Positions 21,137-30,672 of a stretch of DNA of 64,000 nt are shown one piece after another. Each line of letters opens with the position of its first letter. Positions within the stretch are counted from its first letter, which is position 1. Origin of the DNA: Pseudaminobacter salicylatoxidans (GTDB taxonomy: Bacteria; Pseudomonadota; Alphaproteobacteria; Rhizobiales; Rhizobiaceae); assembly GCF_003148475.1 (NCBI RefSeq), contig NZ_QGGG01000001.1, positions 186,001 to 250,000 of the forward strand, written 5' to 3'. The notes beneath the pieces were generated by a model. The model worked only from the letters and a program-made list of their open reading frames with translations. It did no database searches and was not told where the DNA came from. The position numbers and the translations under genes were made by a program.

Positions 21137-22303
21137 TCAGGACAACATCATCTGGTTGAACTTCTCGATCACCTCGGGCCGGTTCTCTGCCCACCATTCA
21201 TGCCGGTAAGGCACCATCACCGAATAGTTCTCCGGCGAGGTCGGCAGATGCTTGAGGATCTCCGGCGACAGATATTTGGCGGAATCGACATTGGTGTAGC
21301 CGTAGGGCAGCAGCGTGGAGTAACGCGCCTGCGCGATGGCCGACGAACTGAAGGCCACGAATTTCTGCGCGTTGCTCAGGTTCGGCGCGCCGTTGGGGAT
21401 CAGCCAGGCATTGTTGAGAACCATGCCGCCATTCCACACCAGTTCGAGCGGATGTCCTTCATCCTTGGCGGCCTTGACGCGGCCGTTCCATGCCGTGGCA
21501 ATGGGCGTTTCGTTGTCGATCAGCATCTGCATGGGCTGTGCGCCCGATTCCCACCACTTCACGACAGCGGGCTTGATCTCGTAAAGTTTCTTGATCGCGC
21601 GGTCGATGTCGATCGGATAGACGTCCTTGGGATCGACGCCGTCCGCCAGCAGCGCGCCGACGAGTTCGGGAATGTTGCCCTTGGTCGCGATCGGCATGGT
21701 GCGTCCGCCGGGGAAGCGCTCCTGGTCGAAGAAGTCCACCCAGTTCGTGGGGCCTTCGGGAAACACGTCGGAGCGATAGGCGATGTTCTGCGAGTAGGGA
21801 ACGATGTCCAGCCCATGCTCGGAGCGGTAGTCGGCGGTAACGCCGTCCTCGACGATGCTGTAGTCGATGGGCGCAAGATAATCGCCCTGCTTCATCAGTT
21901 CGATCATGGCGCCGCGGCCGATCTGGCACACGTCCCACGCCACGGTCTTGGTGTCGACCATGGCCTTCAGCTTGGCCGGATCGGGGCCGATGGCTTCCAC
22001 GACCTTGATGCCGCACAGCTTCTCGAACGGCTCGAACCAGGCCTTGCGCTGCATGTCGGTGCCGATGCCGCCCCATGTGACGACCACGACCTCGCCGGAT
22101 CCCTTCCAGGCATCCGGGATCGTGTCGAATTCCGGCATCTGCGCTTCCTGCGCGAAGGCGTGCCGCGGAAGCAGCGGCCCCGCCATGGCAAGTGCGGCAA
22201 CGCCGCCGAACAGTTTCAGAAAATCGCGTCGCGCGGTCGGCGGCACGTTGACCGATTGCCTGAGCCTGCGGTTCAGGTCTCGCCTGCTGGTCTTGTCTTC
22301 CAT
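21137..22303 (-). CDS. Extracellular substrate-binding protein, spermidine/putrescine (PotD) type
   Basis: Periplasmic receptor, 388 residues, SBP_bac_8/PotD-like. The N-terminus is a Tat signal: two basic residues in TARRDFLKLFGG, then a hydrophobic stretch ending at HAFAQEA (about residue 48). The mature part has the PotD-like VVVVTWGGIGTDMQRKAWFEPFE start and PYSQNIAYR in the hinge region. ATG 22303 follows GGAGGAGAGG; a GTG four codons earlier is possible. The cognate ATPase and permeases appear to be the gene set at 29012-31781, seven genes upstream in the same direction, since no other importer lacks a receptor. A separate AT-rich promoter region precedes it. Confidence 0.9.
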   Translation of the reverse strand: MEDKTSRRDLNRRLRQSVNVPPTARRDFLKLFGGVAALAMAGPLLPRHAFAQEAQMPEFDTIPDAWKGSGEVVVVTWGGIGTDMQRKAWFEPFEKLCGIKVVEAIGPDPAKLKAMVDTKTVAWDVCQIGRGAMIELMKQGDYLAPIDYSIVEDGVTADYRSEHGLDIVPYSQNIAYRSDVFPEGPTNWVDFFDQERFPGGRTMPIATKGNIPELVGALLADGVDPKDVYPIDIDRAIKKLYEIKPAVVKWWESGAQPMQMLIDNETPIATAWNGRVKAAKDEGHPLELVWNGGMVLNNAWLIPNGAPNLSNAQKFVAFSSSAIAQARYSTLLPYGYTNVDSAKYLSPEILKHLPTSPENYSVMVPYRHEWWAENRPEVIEKFNQMMLS

Positions 22304-22465
22304 CCTCTCCTCCACTGGGTTCGCGCAAATGATGCGCCGCGGTCTATTTGCGTCTTGAAGGGCGCCTCCATCCCGGCTGCATCCCCGAAAAATTTCCCGA
22401 TCGGATGCTAGCCAGCCGCCACACAGTATGCAAATGAAAATATGAAATTTCTCGCAAATAATATA
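22304..22465 (-). promoter_or_regulatory. AT-rich region upstream of the binding-protein gene
   Basis: 162 bases, far richer in A+T than the genes around it. It includes a perfect 14-base palindrome AATAATATATTATT at 22457-22470 that overlaps the stop codon of the MFS gene. A separate promoter for the binding-protein gene is inferred from composition and from the gap, which is unusual in this otherwise tightly packed gene run. Confidence 0.4.
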
Positions 22466-23689
22466 TTATTTTGATGGTGCATTCGGGTGACCGGCGCGGC
22501 GTATCAGTCCGGCCAGCAAAAGTGCGACGGCAGCACTCGTAAGAACGAGAAAATGCAGAAGCCCTTCCGGGCCGTACCGGGCGATGGCAGCCGTCGCGAC
22601 GGTGGGGCCAATCACCGCGCCCAGCGCCCAGTTGAACAACAGCCCGCTGGACAGCCTGAAATTGGCGACTGCGCCGCCATGATCGAAGGCGGTGGCGAAG
22701 GAGAGCGCATAGACCGGCAGCGATACGCCACCGATCAGCGCGTAGATCAGGAACAGCGGCGCCTGATGACCGGAGGGGATTGCCAGAAGCACCAGCGCGC
22801 AAATCGCGGTGACGATCGCGGCAAACAGGATGACGAGACGGCGGTCCATCCTGTCCGACAACCACAGCAGCGGACCCTGAAACACGAAGGAGCCGATCTG
22901 CACCGAAACGGTCAGCATGGCCGCCGCAGCCGAAGACATGCCGACGAGCACGCCCCAGGCAGGCGCGACGCTGATCAAAGTCGTGCCGACCGCGCCGACA
23001 TAGATCACGCCCACGGCCGCGACTGCCGGCGTCTCGAGGAAGGACAGGGATCGGCTGAGCCCCGCGCCTCTTGTGGCGGCGGTGACGGGATGGCCATGCA
23101 CGGAAGGGACCATGAAGGCGAGGGCAATGGCATAGAGCACTGCCGGCCCGGCGAAGGCGAGGGTGCCCAGCGCCCAGGGAAAAGCGGCGACGGCCTGTCC
23201 CGCGACCATGGCCATGCGGCCCAGCATGTTGACCGTACCGAAAATGCGCCCGCGCACTTCGGCGGGAGCGGCAGTGTTGACCCAACCCTCGGTGATGACG
23301 ACAGCCCCGGCTCCACATGCTCCCATCACCGCGCGCAGCGCTATCCACCCCTCGAACGGAAGGAGTGCCAGGCAGACAGTTGCCGCGGCCTGTAGCATTA
23401 CGAAGCAGGCGAGCGCCTTGCGGTAGCCGAACCGCCCGATCAGGGCCGGCGAAATCAGGCAGCCGGCAGCAAAGCCGGCCGCATAGGCGGAGGCGACCAG
23501 CCCGATCGTTTCGGGCGACACGGCCGACAACGCCATTTGCAACGGAATGCCGGTGCCCAGCACGCCGGCGGCCGCCTGCATGCCCAGCATTCCCAGGACA
23601 AGCGGGAACAGGAGCAGCATCTGCTGCCCGAACGTCGTTCCCGCACGCTCCGGGCCGGTGCCGGCAGCGACCTCCTCCTCACAGCTCAC
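22466..23689 (-). CDS. Major facilitator superfamily transporter
   Basis: Predicted 12-span MFS permease, about 407 residues. It begins with QQMLLLFPLVLGMLGMQAAAG and has the loop 2-3 motif area SPALIGRFGYRKALACF and the loop 8-9 equivalent LWLSDRMDRRLVIL. Related to the YcaD-like MFS branch by general pattern only. The start is uncertain: GTG 23689 lies 20 bases after the preceding stop; ATG 23620 (385 residues) is the alternative. Within the operon it could import a second substrate or export a product. Confidence 0.85.
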   Translation of the reverse strand: MSCEEEVAAGTGPERAGTTFGQQMLLLFPLVLGMLGMQAAAGVLGTGIPLQMALSAVSPETIGLVASAYAAGFAAGCLISPALIGRFGYRKALACFVMLQAAATVCLALLPFEGWIALRAVMGACGAGAVVITEGWVNTAAPAEVRGRIFGTVNMLGRMAMVAGQAVAAFPWALGTLAFAGPAVLYAIALAFMVPSVHGHPVTAATRGAGLSRSLSFLETPAVAAVGVIYVGAVGTTLISVAPAWGVLVGMSSAAAAMLTVSVQIGSFVFQGPLLWLSDRMDRRLVILFAAIVTAICALVLLAIPSGHQAPLFLIYALIGGVSLPVYALSFATAFDHGGAVANFRLSSGLLFNWALGAVIGPTVATAAIARYGPEGLLHFLVLTSAAVALLLAGLIRRAGHPNAPSK

Positions 23690-23709
23690 GGCCCGCCCTT
23701 CCGCCTGCT

Positions 23710-25257
23710 TCAGATCACGGCTTCGATCAGAAATGGCCCCTTGCGGCCGATGGCCGAAGCCAGCAGTTGGGTGAATTGCGCTACCGTCCCGGCGCGGGCG
23801 GCTTCCACCCCGTGGCCCTTCGCCAGCGCCACCCAATCCAGCGCGGGTGTGTCGAGGTTCAGCATCCGGCGTGCGTTCTCGCCGAAATCGTTGACGCCGA
23901 CATTGCGCATCTCGCCATGCAGGGTGGAATAGGTGCGGTTGGCAAAGACGACCGTCACCACGTCGAGCTGCTCTCGCGCCTGCGTCCACAATGCCTGGAT
24001 GGTGTACATGCCGCTTCCGTCAGCCTGCAGGCAGACGACCTTGCGGTCGGGACAAGCCACCGCCGCGCCCGTGGACAATGGCAGGCCGATGCCAATGGCG
24101 CCGCCGGTCAGATCCAGCACGTCATGCTGCGCGGCCCCGCGCGCCTGTTCGCCGAAACGCCAGCCAGCGGTGATGGATTCGTCCACCACGATCGCCTGAT
24201 CCGGCAGCATGCGTGCGACAAGCTGAGTGACCAACTCGCCCGTCAGGGCGCCATCCTGTGGCGCTTCGGGCAGTTCGGCGCGCGAAAGGATGGCTTGCGC
24301 CCGTTCCGCGCCCAGTTCCTGCGCCAGATGGCCGAGTGCTTCGAGAAGGTCCGCGCCGGGAGGCGCATATTCGATCACCGCCGCATCGGGTCGCGCCGGC
24401 TTGTTCGGCCGCCCCGGATAGGCAAAGAACGCCACGGGCTCGTCTTCGCCGACCAGAACCAGCATGTCGACATTCTCGAGGGCCTTGACGGCTGCCTCGA
24501 TGCGGTAGGGCAGGGGCGAGACCACCACGCGGCCGGCACCGCGCTCGGCGCGCGCCACCGATGTCTGGCACAGCAACCGTACGCCGCTATGGGCGGCGAT
24601 CCTGCCGGCAATCTCCAGCGCCTTGCCTTTCAGCGCCTCCGCCCCGAGCAGGAGCGCCACGCGCATGCCCCGGGAAATGGCCTGCCGCACCTGCGCGGCC
24701 ACCGCCGCCTCGAACGGCCTTGGCGCCGGGCGTTGCGCGCGCGCGACCGGCGCGTCCGGCACGTCGTTCCAGGCGGTGTCGGCCGGCAGGATCAGCGTGG
24801 CGACACCGGGAGTGCCGACGGCGGCGATCCAGGCGTCGTTCAGGTCCGCGCCGATTTCGGTCGCGCTTTCGGTGCTGCGCACCCAGTCCGACATTGGCGC
24901 GGCGAGGGTTTCCACGTCGCTGTTGAGCGGCGCATTATATTGCCGGTGGTAGGTGGCATGGTTGCCGACGATGTTGATCATCGGTGTCCGGGCGCGCTTG
25001 GCATTGTGCAGATTGGCGATGCCGTTGCCCAATCCCGGTCCGAGATGCAGCAGGGTGGAAGCCGGCTTGCCGGCCATGCGCGCATAGCCATCGGCGGCCC
25101 CGGTGACGACGCCCTCGAACAAGCCCAGAATGCAGCGCATTTGCGGTTTGCGGTCGAGCGCCGCTACGAAATGCATTTCGGATGTGCCGGGATTGGCAAA
25201 GCACACGTCCACGTCGTTGGCCAGCAACCCGTCGCACAGGCGATCCGCACCGTTCAT
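23710..25257 (-). CDS. Thiamine diphosphate-dependent enzyme of the acetolactate synthase / benzoylformate decarboxylase superfamily
   Basis: 515-residue ThDP enzyme with the PYR domain first (ANPGTSEMHFVAAL, catalytic Glu48 in LGLFEGVVTGAADGYARM), a middle domain, and the PP domain with the cofactor motif LQADGSGMYTIQALWTQARE...NRTYSTL near the C-terminus. Many genomes label this branch 'acetolactate synthase large subunit', yet there is no small subunit and no ilvC here. In this catabolic setting a 2-keto acid decarboxylase or carboligase, or hydrolysis of a C-C bond as in IolD, is equally possible. ATG 25257 has the ribosome binding site GAGGAAAGGAATT. Confidence 0.88.
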   Translation of the reverse strand: MNGADRLCDGLLANDVDVCFANPGTSEMHFVAALDRKPQMRCILGLFEGVVTGAADGYARMAGKPASTLLHLGPGLGNGIANLHNAKRARTPMINIVGNHATYHRQYNAPLNSDVETLAAPMSDWVRSTESATEIGADLNDAWIAAVGTPGVATLILPADTAWNDVPDAPVARAQRPAPRPFEAAVAAQVRQAISRGMRVALLLGAEALKGKALEIAGRIAAHSGVRLLCQTSVARAERGAGRVVVSPLPYRIEAAVKALENVDMLVLVGEDEPVAFFAYPGRPNKPARPDAAVIEYAPPGADLLEALGHLAQELGAERAQAILSRAELPEAPQDGALTGELVTQLVARMLPDQAIVVDESITAGWRFGEQARGAAQHDVLDLTGGAIGIGLPLSTGAAVACPDRKVVCLQADGSGMYTIQALWTQAREQLDVVTVVFANRTYSTLHGEMRNVGVNDFGENARRMLNLDTPALDWVALAKGHGVEAARAGTVAQFTQLLASAIGRKGPFLIEAVI

Positions 25258-25423
25258 CGTTGAATTCCTTTCCTCAAGAATGGCCGCGTGCCGTTGCCGT
25301 GCGGCCGAATGGGGTTGTCCGCGAGGCGGATGAGAAGACACCGCAATGCAATGGCGCTTCGATGATTTGCTGGATCTGTCGGCCGGTACGCTTCTCCGGC
25401 CTCTTGCTGTCCGATCCCTGAAA

Positions 25424-26881
25424 CTACAGGACGGGCGGCATCAGTTCGCTCACCGGTCGCTGCCCCCAATCGTATTTTTCGACATCGGCGGCCGAAACGC
25501 GCTGGGCAGCCTCCAGCCGGTCCATGGCGGCCGCGATGTCGAAAGCAAGCGCGGTGCCATCCTTCACCACGCGGCGGCCATCGACATAGACGTCACGGAC
25601 CGGCCGTTCGCCTGCGCTGTAGAACAGGCTGCGCACCGGGTCGTAGAGCGGGCGCATGGTCGGGTGACGCAGGTCGACCGTGAAGAAATCGGCCTTCGCG
25701 CCGGGTGAAACGCGCCCGATGTCGCTGCGTCCCAACGCCCGCGCCCCGCCGAGCGTGGCGACATGCAGGAGTGAGCGTGCATCCACCTCGGCCACGTCGC
25801 GAGAGGTGATGCGCGCGGCGTAGATGGCGTTGCGGATCTCATCGAGGAAATTGTGCGGATAGGTGTCGGTGCCCAGCCCGAGATTGACGCCGGCCTTCAG
25901 GTAACGGCCGATATGCTGGAGCGTGATGCCACGCCGGATGAAAACGGTCGGGCAATGCGCCACGCTGGTTCCTGTTTCCGCCAGAAGCCCGAGGTCGTGG
26001 CTGTCGGGCCAGCGCAGCCAGTCATTGTGGTCGAGGAAGATGCCGTGGCCGACGATCATGTCCGGGCCAAGCAAACCCAGTTCGTCCAGCCAGCCGACAG
26101 GCGTGCGGCCATGGCGGCGCATGATCTCCTGGAAATCGACCACGCTCTGCGAGGCATGCGTCTGGATGCGCAGGCCGCGCGTCTTCGCTTCCGCCTGAGC
26201 CTGAAGGAACATGTCCGCGTCGCAGGTGTCGATCTGTGCGGGGCACAACATGCCCGAAAGTCGCCCGCTCGGATGGGCGATCGCAGTGTCGATCTCGGCG
26301 AGGGCCGTCTCCATGCGCTTGCGGCCCTTGGGAATATCCCATTCGTAGAGAACCTCGTGGCCGTTCTCGGTGTACCACCGTCCCGAGCGGAACATCGGCG
26401 CTGCATAGGCGCGCATGCCGCTGGCGCCCAGCGTCTCGATCCAGCCTTCATGCGGGGTGGACAGGTCGCAGACCGTCGTCACGCCGCTCTGCATCAGCTC
26501 CGACAAGGCGACCTGCGTGGCGGCCACCATGCCCTCGCTGGTCGTGTCGAACAGGAAGAGATACTCGTAGAGAGAACTCATCCACAGCTTGCGGCTGCCG
26601 ACCTCTTCGGTCAGCCCCTTCAGCATCGTTTCGAAGCCCGGATGGGCATGGATGTTGACGAAGCCCGGCATGATCATCAGGCCGCGACCGTCGATGACCT
26701 CTTCTATATCGGTTCGATCGAGCGTGCCCGGATCGACGAACCGGTCGCCGCGGAAGGCGACGTCGGTGTCGCGAAGATAGCGGTGGCAGTCGCCGTCCGC
26801 GTCATAGGCCACGACCCATTCCGCGTTGCGGATAAGGGTGGCTCCGCCACCGGTGGAACGCTCTGTGTTCGTCATCGTCAT
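25424..26881 (-). CDS. Amidohydrolase of the SsnA/AtzB/TrzN (COG0402) type
   Basis: Metal-dependent deaminase or chlorohydrolase-like enzyme, 485 residues. The metal site is complete: VNIHAHPG with His78 and His80, IQTHASQS, IVGHGIFLDHND and GLGTDTYPHN. Family members deaminate guanine, cytosine, 5'-methylthioadenosine or dechlorinate s-triazines. The C-terminal beta-sandwich closes with VRDVYVDGRRVV. ATG 26881 overlaps the stop of the GntR gene (ATGA). 166 bases separate it from the ThDP enzyme gene, so a secondary promoter there is possible. Confidence 0.9.
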   Translation of the reverse strand: MTMTNTERSTGGGATLIRNAEWVVAYDADGDCHRYLRDTDVAFRGDRFVDPGTLDRTDIEEVIDGRGLMIMPGFVNIHAHPGFETMLKGLTEEVGSRKLWMSSLYEYLFLFDTTSEGMVAATQVALSELMQSGVTTVCDLSTPHEGWIETLGASGMRAYAAPMFRSGRWYTENGHEVLYEWDIPKGRKRMETALAEIDTAIAHPSGRLSGMLCPAQIDTCDADMFLQAQAEAKTRGLRIQTHASQSVVDFQEIMRRHGRTPVGWLDELGLLGPDMIVGHGIFLDHNDWLRWPDSHDLGLLAETGTSVAHCPTVFIRRGITLQHIGRYLKAGVNLGLGTDTYPHNFLDEIRNAIYAARITSRDVAEVDARSLLHVATLGGARALGRSDIGRVSPGAKADFFTVDLRHPTMRPLYDPVRSLFYSAGERPVRDVYVDGRRVVKDGTALAFDIAAAMDRLEAAQRVSAADVEKYDWGQRPVSELMPPVL

Positions 26882-27582
26882 TTTCTTTCCGGAAGCGACA
26901 GTTCGGTGCCGAGATAGAGCGTGTATTCTTCGACGTAGTTCATGAAGTCCTTGGCATGGCGAAGAGCCATTTCCTCGTCTCCTTCCGCGACCGCATCGGC
27001 GATGCGGATGTGGAATTCGGTCAAGGTCTCGTCCCGGAAGCGTGTCCGGTAGAGATCCCGATGCGCCAGCCAGAAGCGGCGTGAAAGCGAGTAGAGGGGC
27101 TCGATCAGGTGCAGGAACGGATTGCGCGATACCTCGATCAGCGTGGCGATGAAACGACGGTCGAGCCGCAACAGCTCCAGATTGCGCTCCGAGCCGAGCA
27201 GGCGCCGGAACTCGGCTGCGATCTGCGCGATCGCCTGAGCCTCGGCCTGGGTCCGCCGCCGCGCGGCGGCCGGAACAAGCAGCATTTCGAGCGCCTTGCG
27301 CGTCTCGAAGACCTTGAGCTGGAGCTGGATGTTGATCTCAGGCACCACCATGCCACGGCGCGGCAGCCATGTCAGAAGCTGGTCCGCCGCCAGACGCAGC
27401 AATGCCTCGCGAATAGGCGTGCGGCCGATGCCGAGGCGGCTGACGAGCGCGGACTCGGCTATGCGCGAGCCGGGGGCGAGTTCCATGGTCACGATCATGT
27501 CCTCGATCATCCCATAGGCGAGATCGACCTGGCTGCCGGACGCGTTGTAACCGGATTCGGCAGTAGTGGTGTCCAAAGTCAC
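26878..27582 (-). CDS. GntR-family regulator, FCD subfamily
   Basis: Predicted one-component regulator of this catabolic operon, 234 residues. The N-terminal winged HTH is LAYGMIEDMIVTMELAPGSRI...SALVSRLGIGRTPIREALLRL (about 20-65). The C-terminal FCD helical domain has metal/ligand-type residues in FIATLIEVSRNPFLHLI and EFHIRIADAVAEGD. Its coding region overlaps genes on both sides (ATGA both ends), so regulator and enzymes are co-expressed; that arrangement fits autoregulated feedback. FCD regulators usually respond to small organic acids or sugar acids, which is a general hint only. Confidence 0.93.
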   Translation of the reverse strand: MTLDTTTAESGYNASGSQVDLAYGMIEDMIVTMELAPGSRIAESALVSRLGIGRTPIREALLRLAADQLLTWLPRRGMVVPEINIQLQLKVFETRKALEMLLVPAAARRRTQAEAQAIAQIAAEFRRLLGSERNLELLRLDRRFIATLIEVSRNPFLHLIEPLYSLSRRFWLAHRDLYRTRFRDETLTEFHIRIADAVAEGDEEMALRHAKDFMNYVEEYTLYLGTELSLPERK

Positions 27583-29015
27583 TGGAACTCCTTCAGGCTT
27601 TGTGGTGATAACTGGTCTATGCCGCGCCCGGCCCAGTCTCCGGGGCCGACCGCCTCCCAGATACGTTGCGCCGCTCTGGCCAGATTGCCGCGCGCCGATG
27701 CTTCATCGATTTTCAGAAGGGCCTTGTCCGTCATCAGCCACTCGCCATCGACCATGACGTGGTGAAGATCTTCGCTGCCGGCATAATAGACCAGATTGCG
27801 TATCGGATCGCGGCAGGGGACCATGGAAAAGCCGGTCATGTCCCACAAGAGAAGGTCCGCCTTCGCGCCCGGCGCGATGCGTCCCAGATCATCGCGTCCG
27901 AGAACGCGCGCGGGCGCGAGGGTGGCGGCGTTGAAAACCTCGACGGCCGTGGGCTTGCGGCAATCATGTTCCTGCAACTTTGAAATGATGGCGGCATGGC
28001 GCATCGCGTGGAGGATGGATTGGGGCGCGGTGTCACTGCCCAGGCACATGGTGATGCCAGCCTCGAGATAGGCGGCAAAGCTTTCCATGGCGATGCCGCG
28101 CCGGGCAAAGACCCATGGGCAATGCGCCACAGACGCGCCGCTGTCGGCCAGCCGGGCAAGGTCGTCGCCAGGATGCCGCACCCACGAATTGCCGCTGGTG
28201 AAGACACAATGGCCGAGAATGGTGCGCTCGTCGAGGAAGTCCTGCGCGGCCAGCCATTGCACCGGCGTCATGCCCTCCCGCTGAACCATTTCGTGGAACT
28301 CGAATACCGCTTCGGCGGTATGCAACGTCACCGGCACGTTGAGTTCAGCGGCGACGGCGCGGGTGCGCTGCAGCAGTTCGGGCGTGGCCATGGCCACCTG
28401 CATCGGCGTCAGCATGCCACGGATGCGACCTCCGGCGCGACCCTCGATCCGCTTCACGAAGGTGGCCGCGGCCTCCAGCCCCTCCATGCCGCCATCTGGC
28501 TTCCAGTCGTAGCTCATGCGCTTGCCGTCCAGCGTGCGCCAGCGCGCCGAACCATAGCCTTCGCCGATATAGGCCCTGAGGCCGGCGCGCTCGACCGCTG
28601 CGGCGGTATAGTCGCCCAGCCAGCCGATCTCGAACACCGTCGTCGTGCCGCTCCGGGTCAGTTCGGCCATGGAATAGTCCACGGCGGCGCGCTGGGCCTC
28701 CTCGTCCATCGCCGCGCCGATTGCCGGCAGCAGTTCGGGAAGGCCGGAGAACCAGAAGCCGGGCTTGCCGACATCCTCGACATAGGAGCGGTCGTAGGAA
28801 GCGCTGGTCAGATGCGCGTGCATGTCGATCAGCCCCGGCGTCAGCAGCGCATCGGGCAGGTCCAGGATTTCTTCGAAGCTGCCTTCGACCTCAGGACCGA
28901 CATGGACGACGCGGTCGCCCTCGACCACGACGCATCCGTTTTTCAGCAATCGGTGCTCGCCCTGCTGGAAGGCGACGACCATTCCGGCGCGGATCAGCTT
29001 TGCGGCAGTCATCAT
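27579..29015 (-). CDS. Amidohydrolase of the SsnA/AtzB/TrzN (COG0402) type, second copy
   Basis: 478-residue paralogue of the hydrolase at 25424-26881. Metal motif GLIDMHAHLTS (His66, His68), then VTLHTAEAVFEFHEM, ILGHCVFTSG and CLGSDTAPQSI; C-terminal HHVMVDGEWLM. Both copies share the phrase 'SxGASVAHCPWVFARRGI' in the barrel (here DSGASVAHCP), so they are clearly related but not recent duplicates. ATG 29015 overlaps the permease stop by 4 bases; its own stop overlaps the GntR start. Confidence 0.9.
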   Translation of the reverse strand: MMTAAKLIRAGMVVAFQQGEHRLLKNGCVVVEGDRVVHVGPEVEGSFEEILDLPDALLTPGLIDMHAHLTSASYDRSYVEDVGKPGFWFSGLPELLPAIGAAMDEEAQRAAVDYSMAELTRSGTTTVFEIGWLGDYTAAAVERAGLRAYIGEGYGSARWRTLDGKRMSYDWKPDGGMEGLEAAATFVKRIEGRAGGRIRGMLTPMQVAMATPELLQRTRAVAAELNVPVTLHTAEAVFEFHEMVQREGMTPVQWLAAQDFLDERTILGHCVFTSGNSWVRHPGDDLARLADSGASVAHCPWVFARRGIAMESFAAYLEAGITMCLGSDTAPQSILHAMRHAAIISKLQEHDCRKPTAVEVFNAATLAPARVLGRDDLGRIAPGAKADLLLWDMTGFSMVPCRDPIRNLVYYAGSEDLHHVMVDGEWLMTDKALLKIDEASARGNLARAAQRIWEAVGPGDWAGRGIDQLSPQSLKEFQ

Positions 29016-29848
29016 GCACCCTCCCGAACCACCTTGCCGGCGCCTGCCTGGGCGCGCCTTTGCAGCCATGAGGCGCACAGGAAAAGCGACACCGAGGCGA
29101 CGACGGCCAGTGTCGATACAGCGGCCAGGGTGGGCTCGAGTGACGAGCGCATGCTTTCCCACATGCGTAGCGGCAGCGTGACCTGCGACGGGCCGGCGAT
29201 GAACAGCGCGACGATCAGTTCGTCGAAGGAGGTGATGAAGGCAAATAACGCGCCCGCAACGACACCGGGCCGGATACTGGGCAGAATGACGAGACGGAAC
29301 GTATCGAAGGCGCCGGCGCCGAGATTTTGCGCGGCCATTTCCAGGCGTTTGTCAAAACCGTGCAGAGAGGCTGAGACGTTGACGACCACGAAGGGCACCG
29401 CCAGTGCGGTGTGCGCCACCGCGATCGCGACCGGCGAACCGACCAGTTGCAGCCGCGCATAGAAGAAGTAGACGGCGATGGCGACGATGATGCCGGGGAT
29501 GATGAGCGGCGACAGGATGAAGGCGACCAGCAGGCGCTGCCCCGGAAACTTTCCGCGCACCAGCCCGAATGAGGCTGCCGTGCCCAGCACCGTGGAAAGC
29601 AACGCCACGACGCAGGCGATCCAGATGCTGAGCCAGGCGGAGTCCATCCAGTCGCTGCGCGAGAAGAGCTGCTGATACCACCGCAGGCTGAAGCCCGGCG
29701 GAGGAAAGGACAGGAAGCTGCCCGAGGAGAACGACAGCGGCACGATCACCAGCACCGGCACGATCAGGAACAGCGCCACCGCCAGTGCGACGATGCCCAG
29801 CAGCGCCCGCGCCAGCGGGCTTGAAAGGGTGATGGCGTAACCCGTCAT
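29012..29848 (-). CDS. ABC transporter permease, PotC-like
   Basis: Inner-membrane permease, 278 residues, six predicted spans. The EAA loop is MAAQNLGAGAFDTFRLVILPSIRPGV (partly quoted), and the C-terminal spans include FAFITSFDELIVALF, the family's conserved SFDE motif. Pairs with the upstream PotB-like gene, overlapping it by 4 bases. Confidence 0.94.
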   Translation of the reverse strand: MTGYAITLSSPLARALLGIVALAVALFLIVPVLVIVPLSFSSGSFLSFPPPGFSLRWYQQLFSRSDWMDSAWLSIWIACVVALLSTVLGTAASFGLVRGKFPGQRLLVAFILSPLIIPGIIVAIAVYFFYARLQLVGSPVAIAVAHTALAVPFVVVNVSASLHGFDKRLEMAAQNLGAGAFDTFRLVILPSIRPGVVAGALFAFITSFDELIVALFIAGPSQVTLPLRMWESMRSSLEPTLAAVSTLAVVASVSLFLCASWLQRRAQAGAGKVVREGA

Positions 29849-30672
29849 TTCGCACCTCCCAGGATCTTGTCCAGACTGACGAACCGGCTGAACCCCAGCA
29901 GGGCCACAAGGGTCATGACCAGCAGCAACGCCGCCATGGCCGCGCCGACATCCCAGCGATAGAGGTCCACTTCCTGTGCGATCAGCATGGAGATCGTCAT
30001 GTCCGAAGGGCCGCCGAGAAGGGCGGGGGTGATGTAGAAGCCGAGGGCGAGCACGAAGACCAGCACGGTGCCGGCCAGCACGCCCGGCATGGAGAGCGGC
30101 AGGATGACATGGCGGAACACCGACACCGGACCGGCGCCGAGATTCTCCGCCGCCGCCACCAGCCTGCCGTCGATGCCCTTCAGGGACGCAAGGATGGGCA
30201 GGATCATGAAGGGCAGCAGCACATGCACCATGCCGATATAGACGGCAAAGCCGGTGTTCAGCAGCTTGAGCGGCTGGCTCAGCAGTCCCACGGATACCAG
30301 CAACTCGTTGATGATGCCCTTCCTGCCGAGAAGCACCATCCAGGCATAGGACCTGATCAATATGCTGGTCCAGAAGGGAACCAGCACAACGGCCATGAGG
30401 ATGCTTGCCGTGAGGGCGCGCGCGGTGGCGATGAAGAAGGCCAGCGGATAGGCAAGGACCAGCGTGATGAGCGTCACCCAGACCGCGGTCTCAAGCGTAT
30501 AGAGAAACACCTTAACCGCGACTGGCGAGGCAATGACCTGACGCAGCGGTTCGAAGCCGAAGGATTCGCCAGCCGTGCGCGCCAGCATCAGGGTCACGGG
30601 CGCCAGATAGGCGATGACGAGAAAGGCCAGCAGCGGAAGAACCAGCAGGCCATGGCGGGAACGGGTCGTCAT
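29845..30672 (-). CDS. ABC transporter permease, PotB-like
   Basis: 275-residue permease with a short basic N-terminus (TTRSRHG) followed by six predicted spans. Motifs: PFWTSILIRSYAWMVLLGRKGIIN and the EAA loop VAAAENLGAGPVSVFRHVILPLSMPGV (partly quoted), then GFYITPALLGGPSDM, all typical of polyamine/opine/phosphonate-type PotB proteins. ATG 30672 overlaps the ATPase stop. Confidence 0.94.
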   Translation of the reverse strand: MTTRSRHGLLVLPLLAFLVIAYLAPVTLMLARTAGESFGFEPLRQVIASPVAVKVFLYTLETAVWVTLITLVLAYPLAFFIATARALTASILMAVVLVPFWTSILIRSYAWMVLLGRKGIINELLVSVGLLSQPLKLLNTGFAVYIGMVHVLLPFMILPILASLKGIDGRLVAAAENLGAGPVSVFRHVILPLSMPGVLAGTVLVFVLALGFYITPALLGGPSDMTISMLIAQEVDLYRWDVGAAMAALLLVMTLVALLGFSRFVSLDKILGGAK

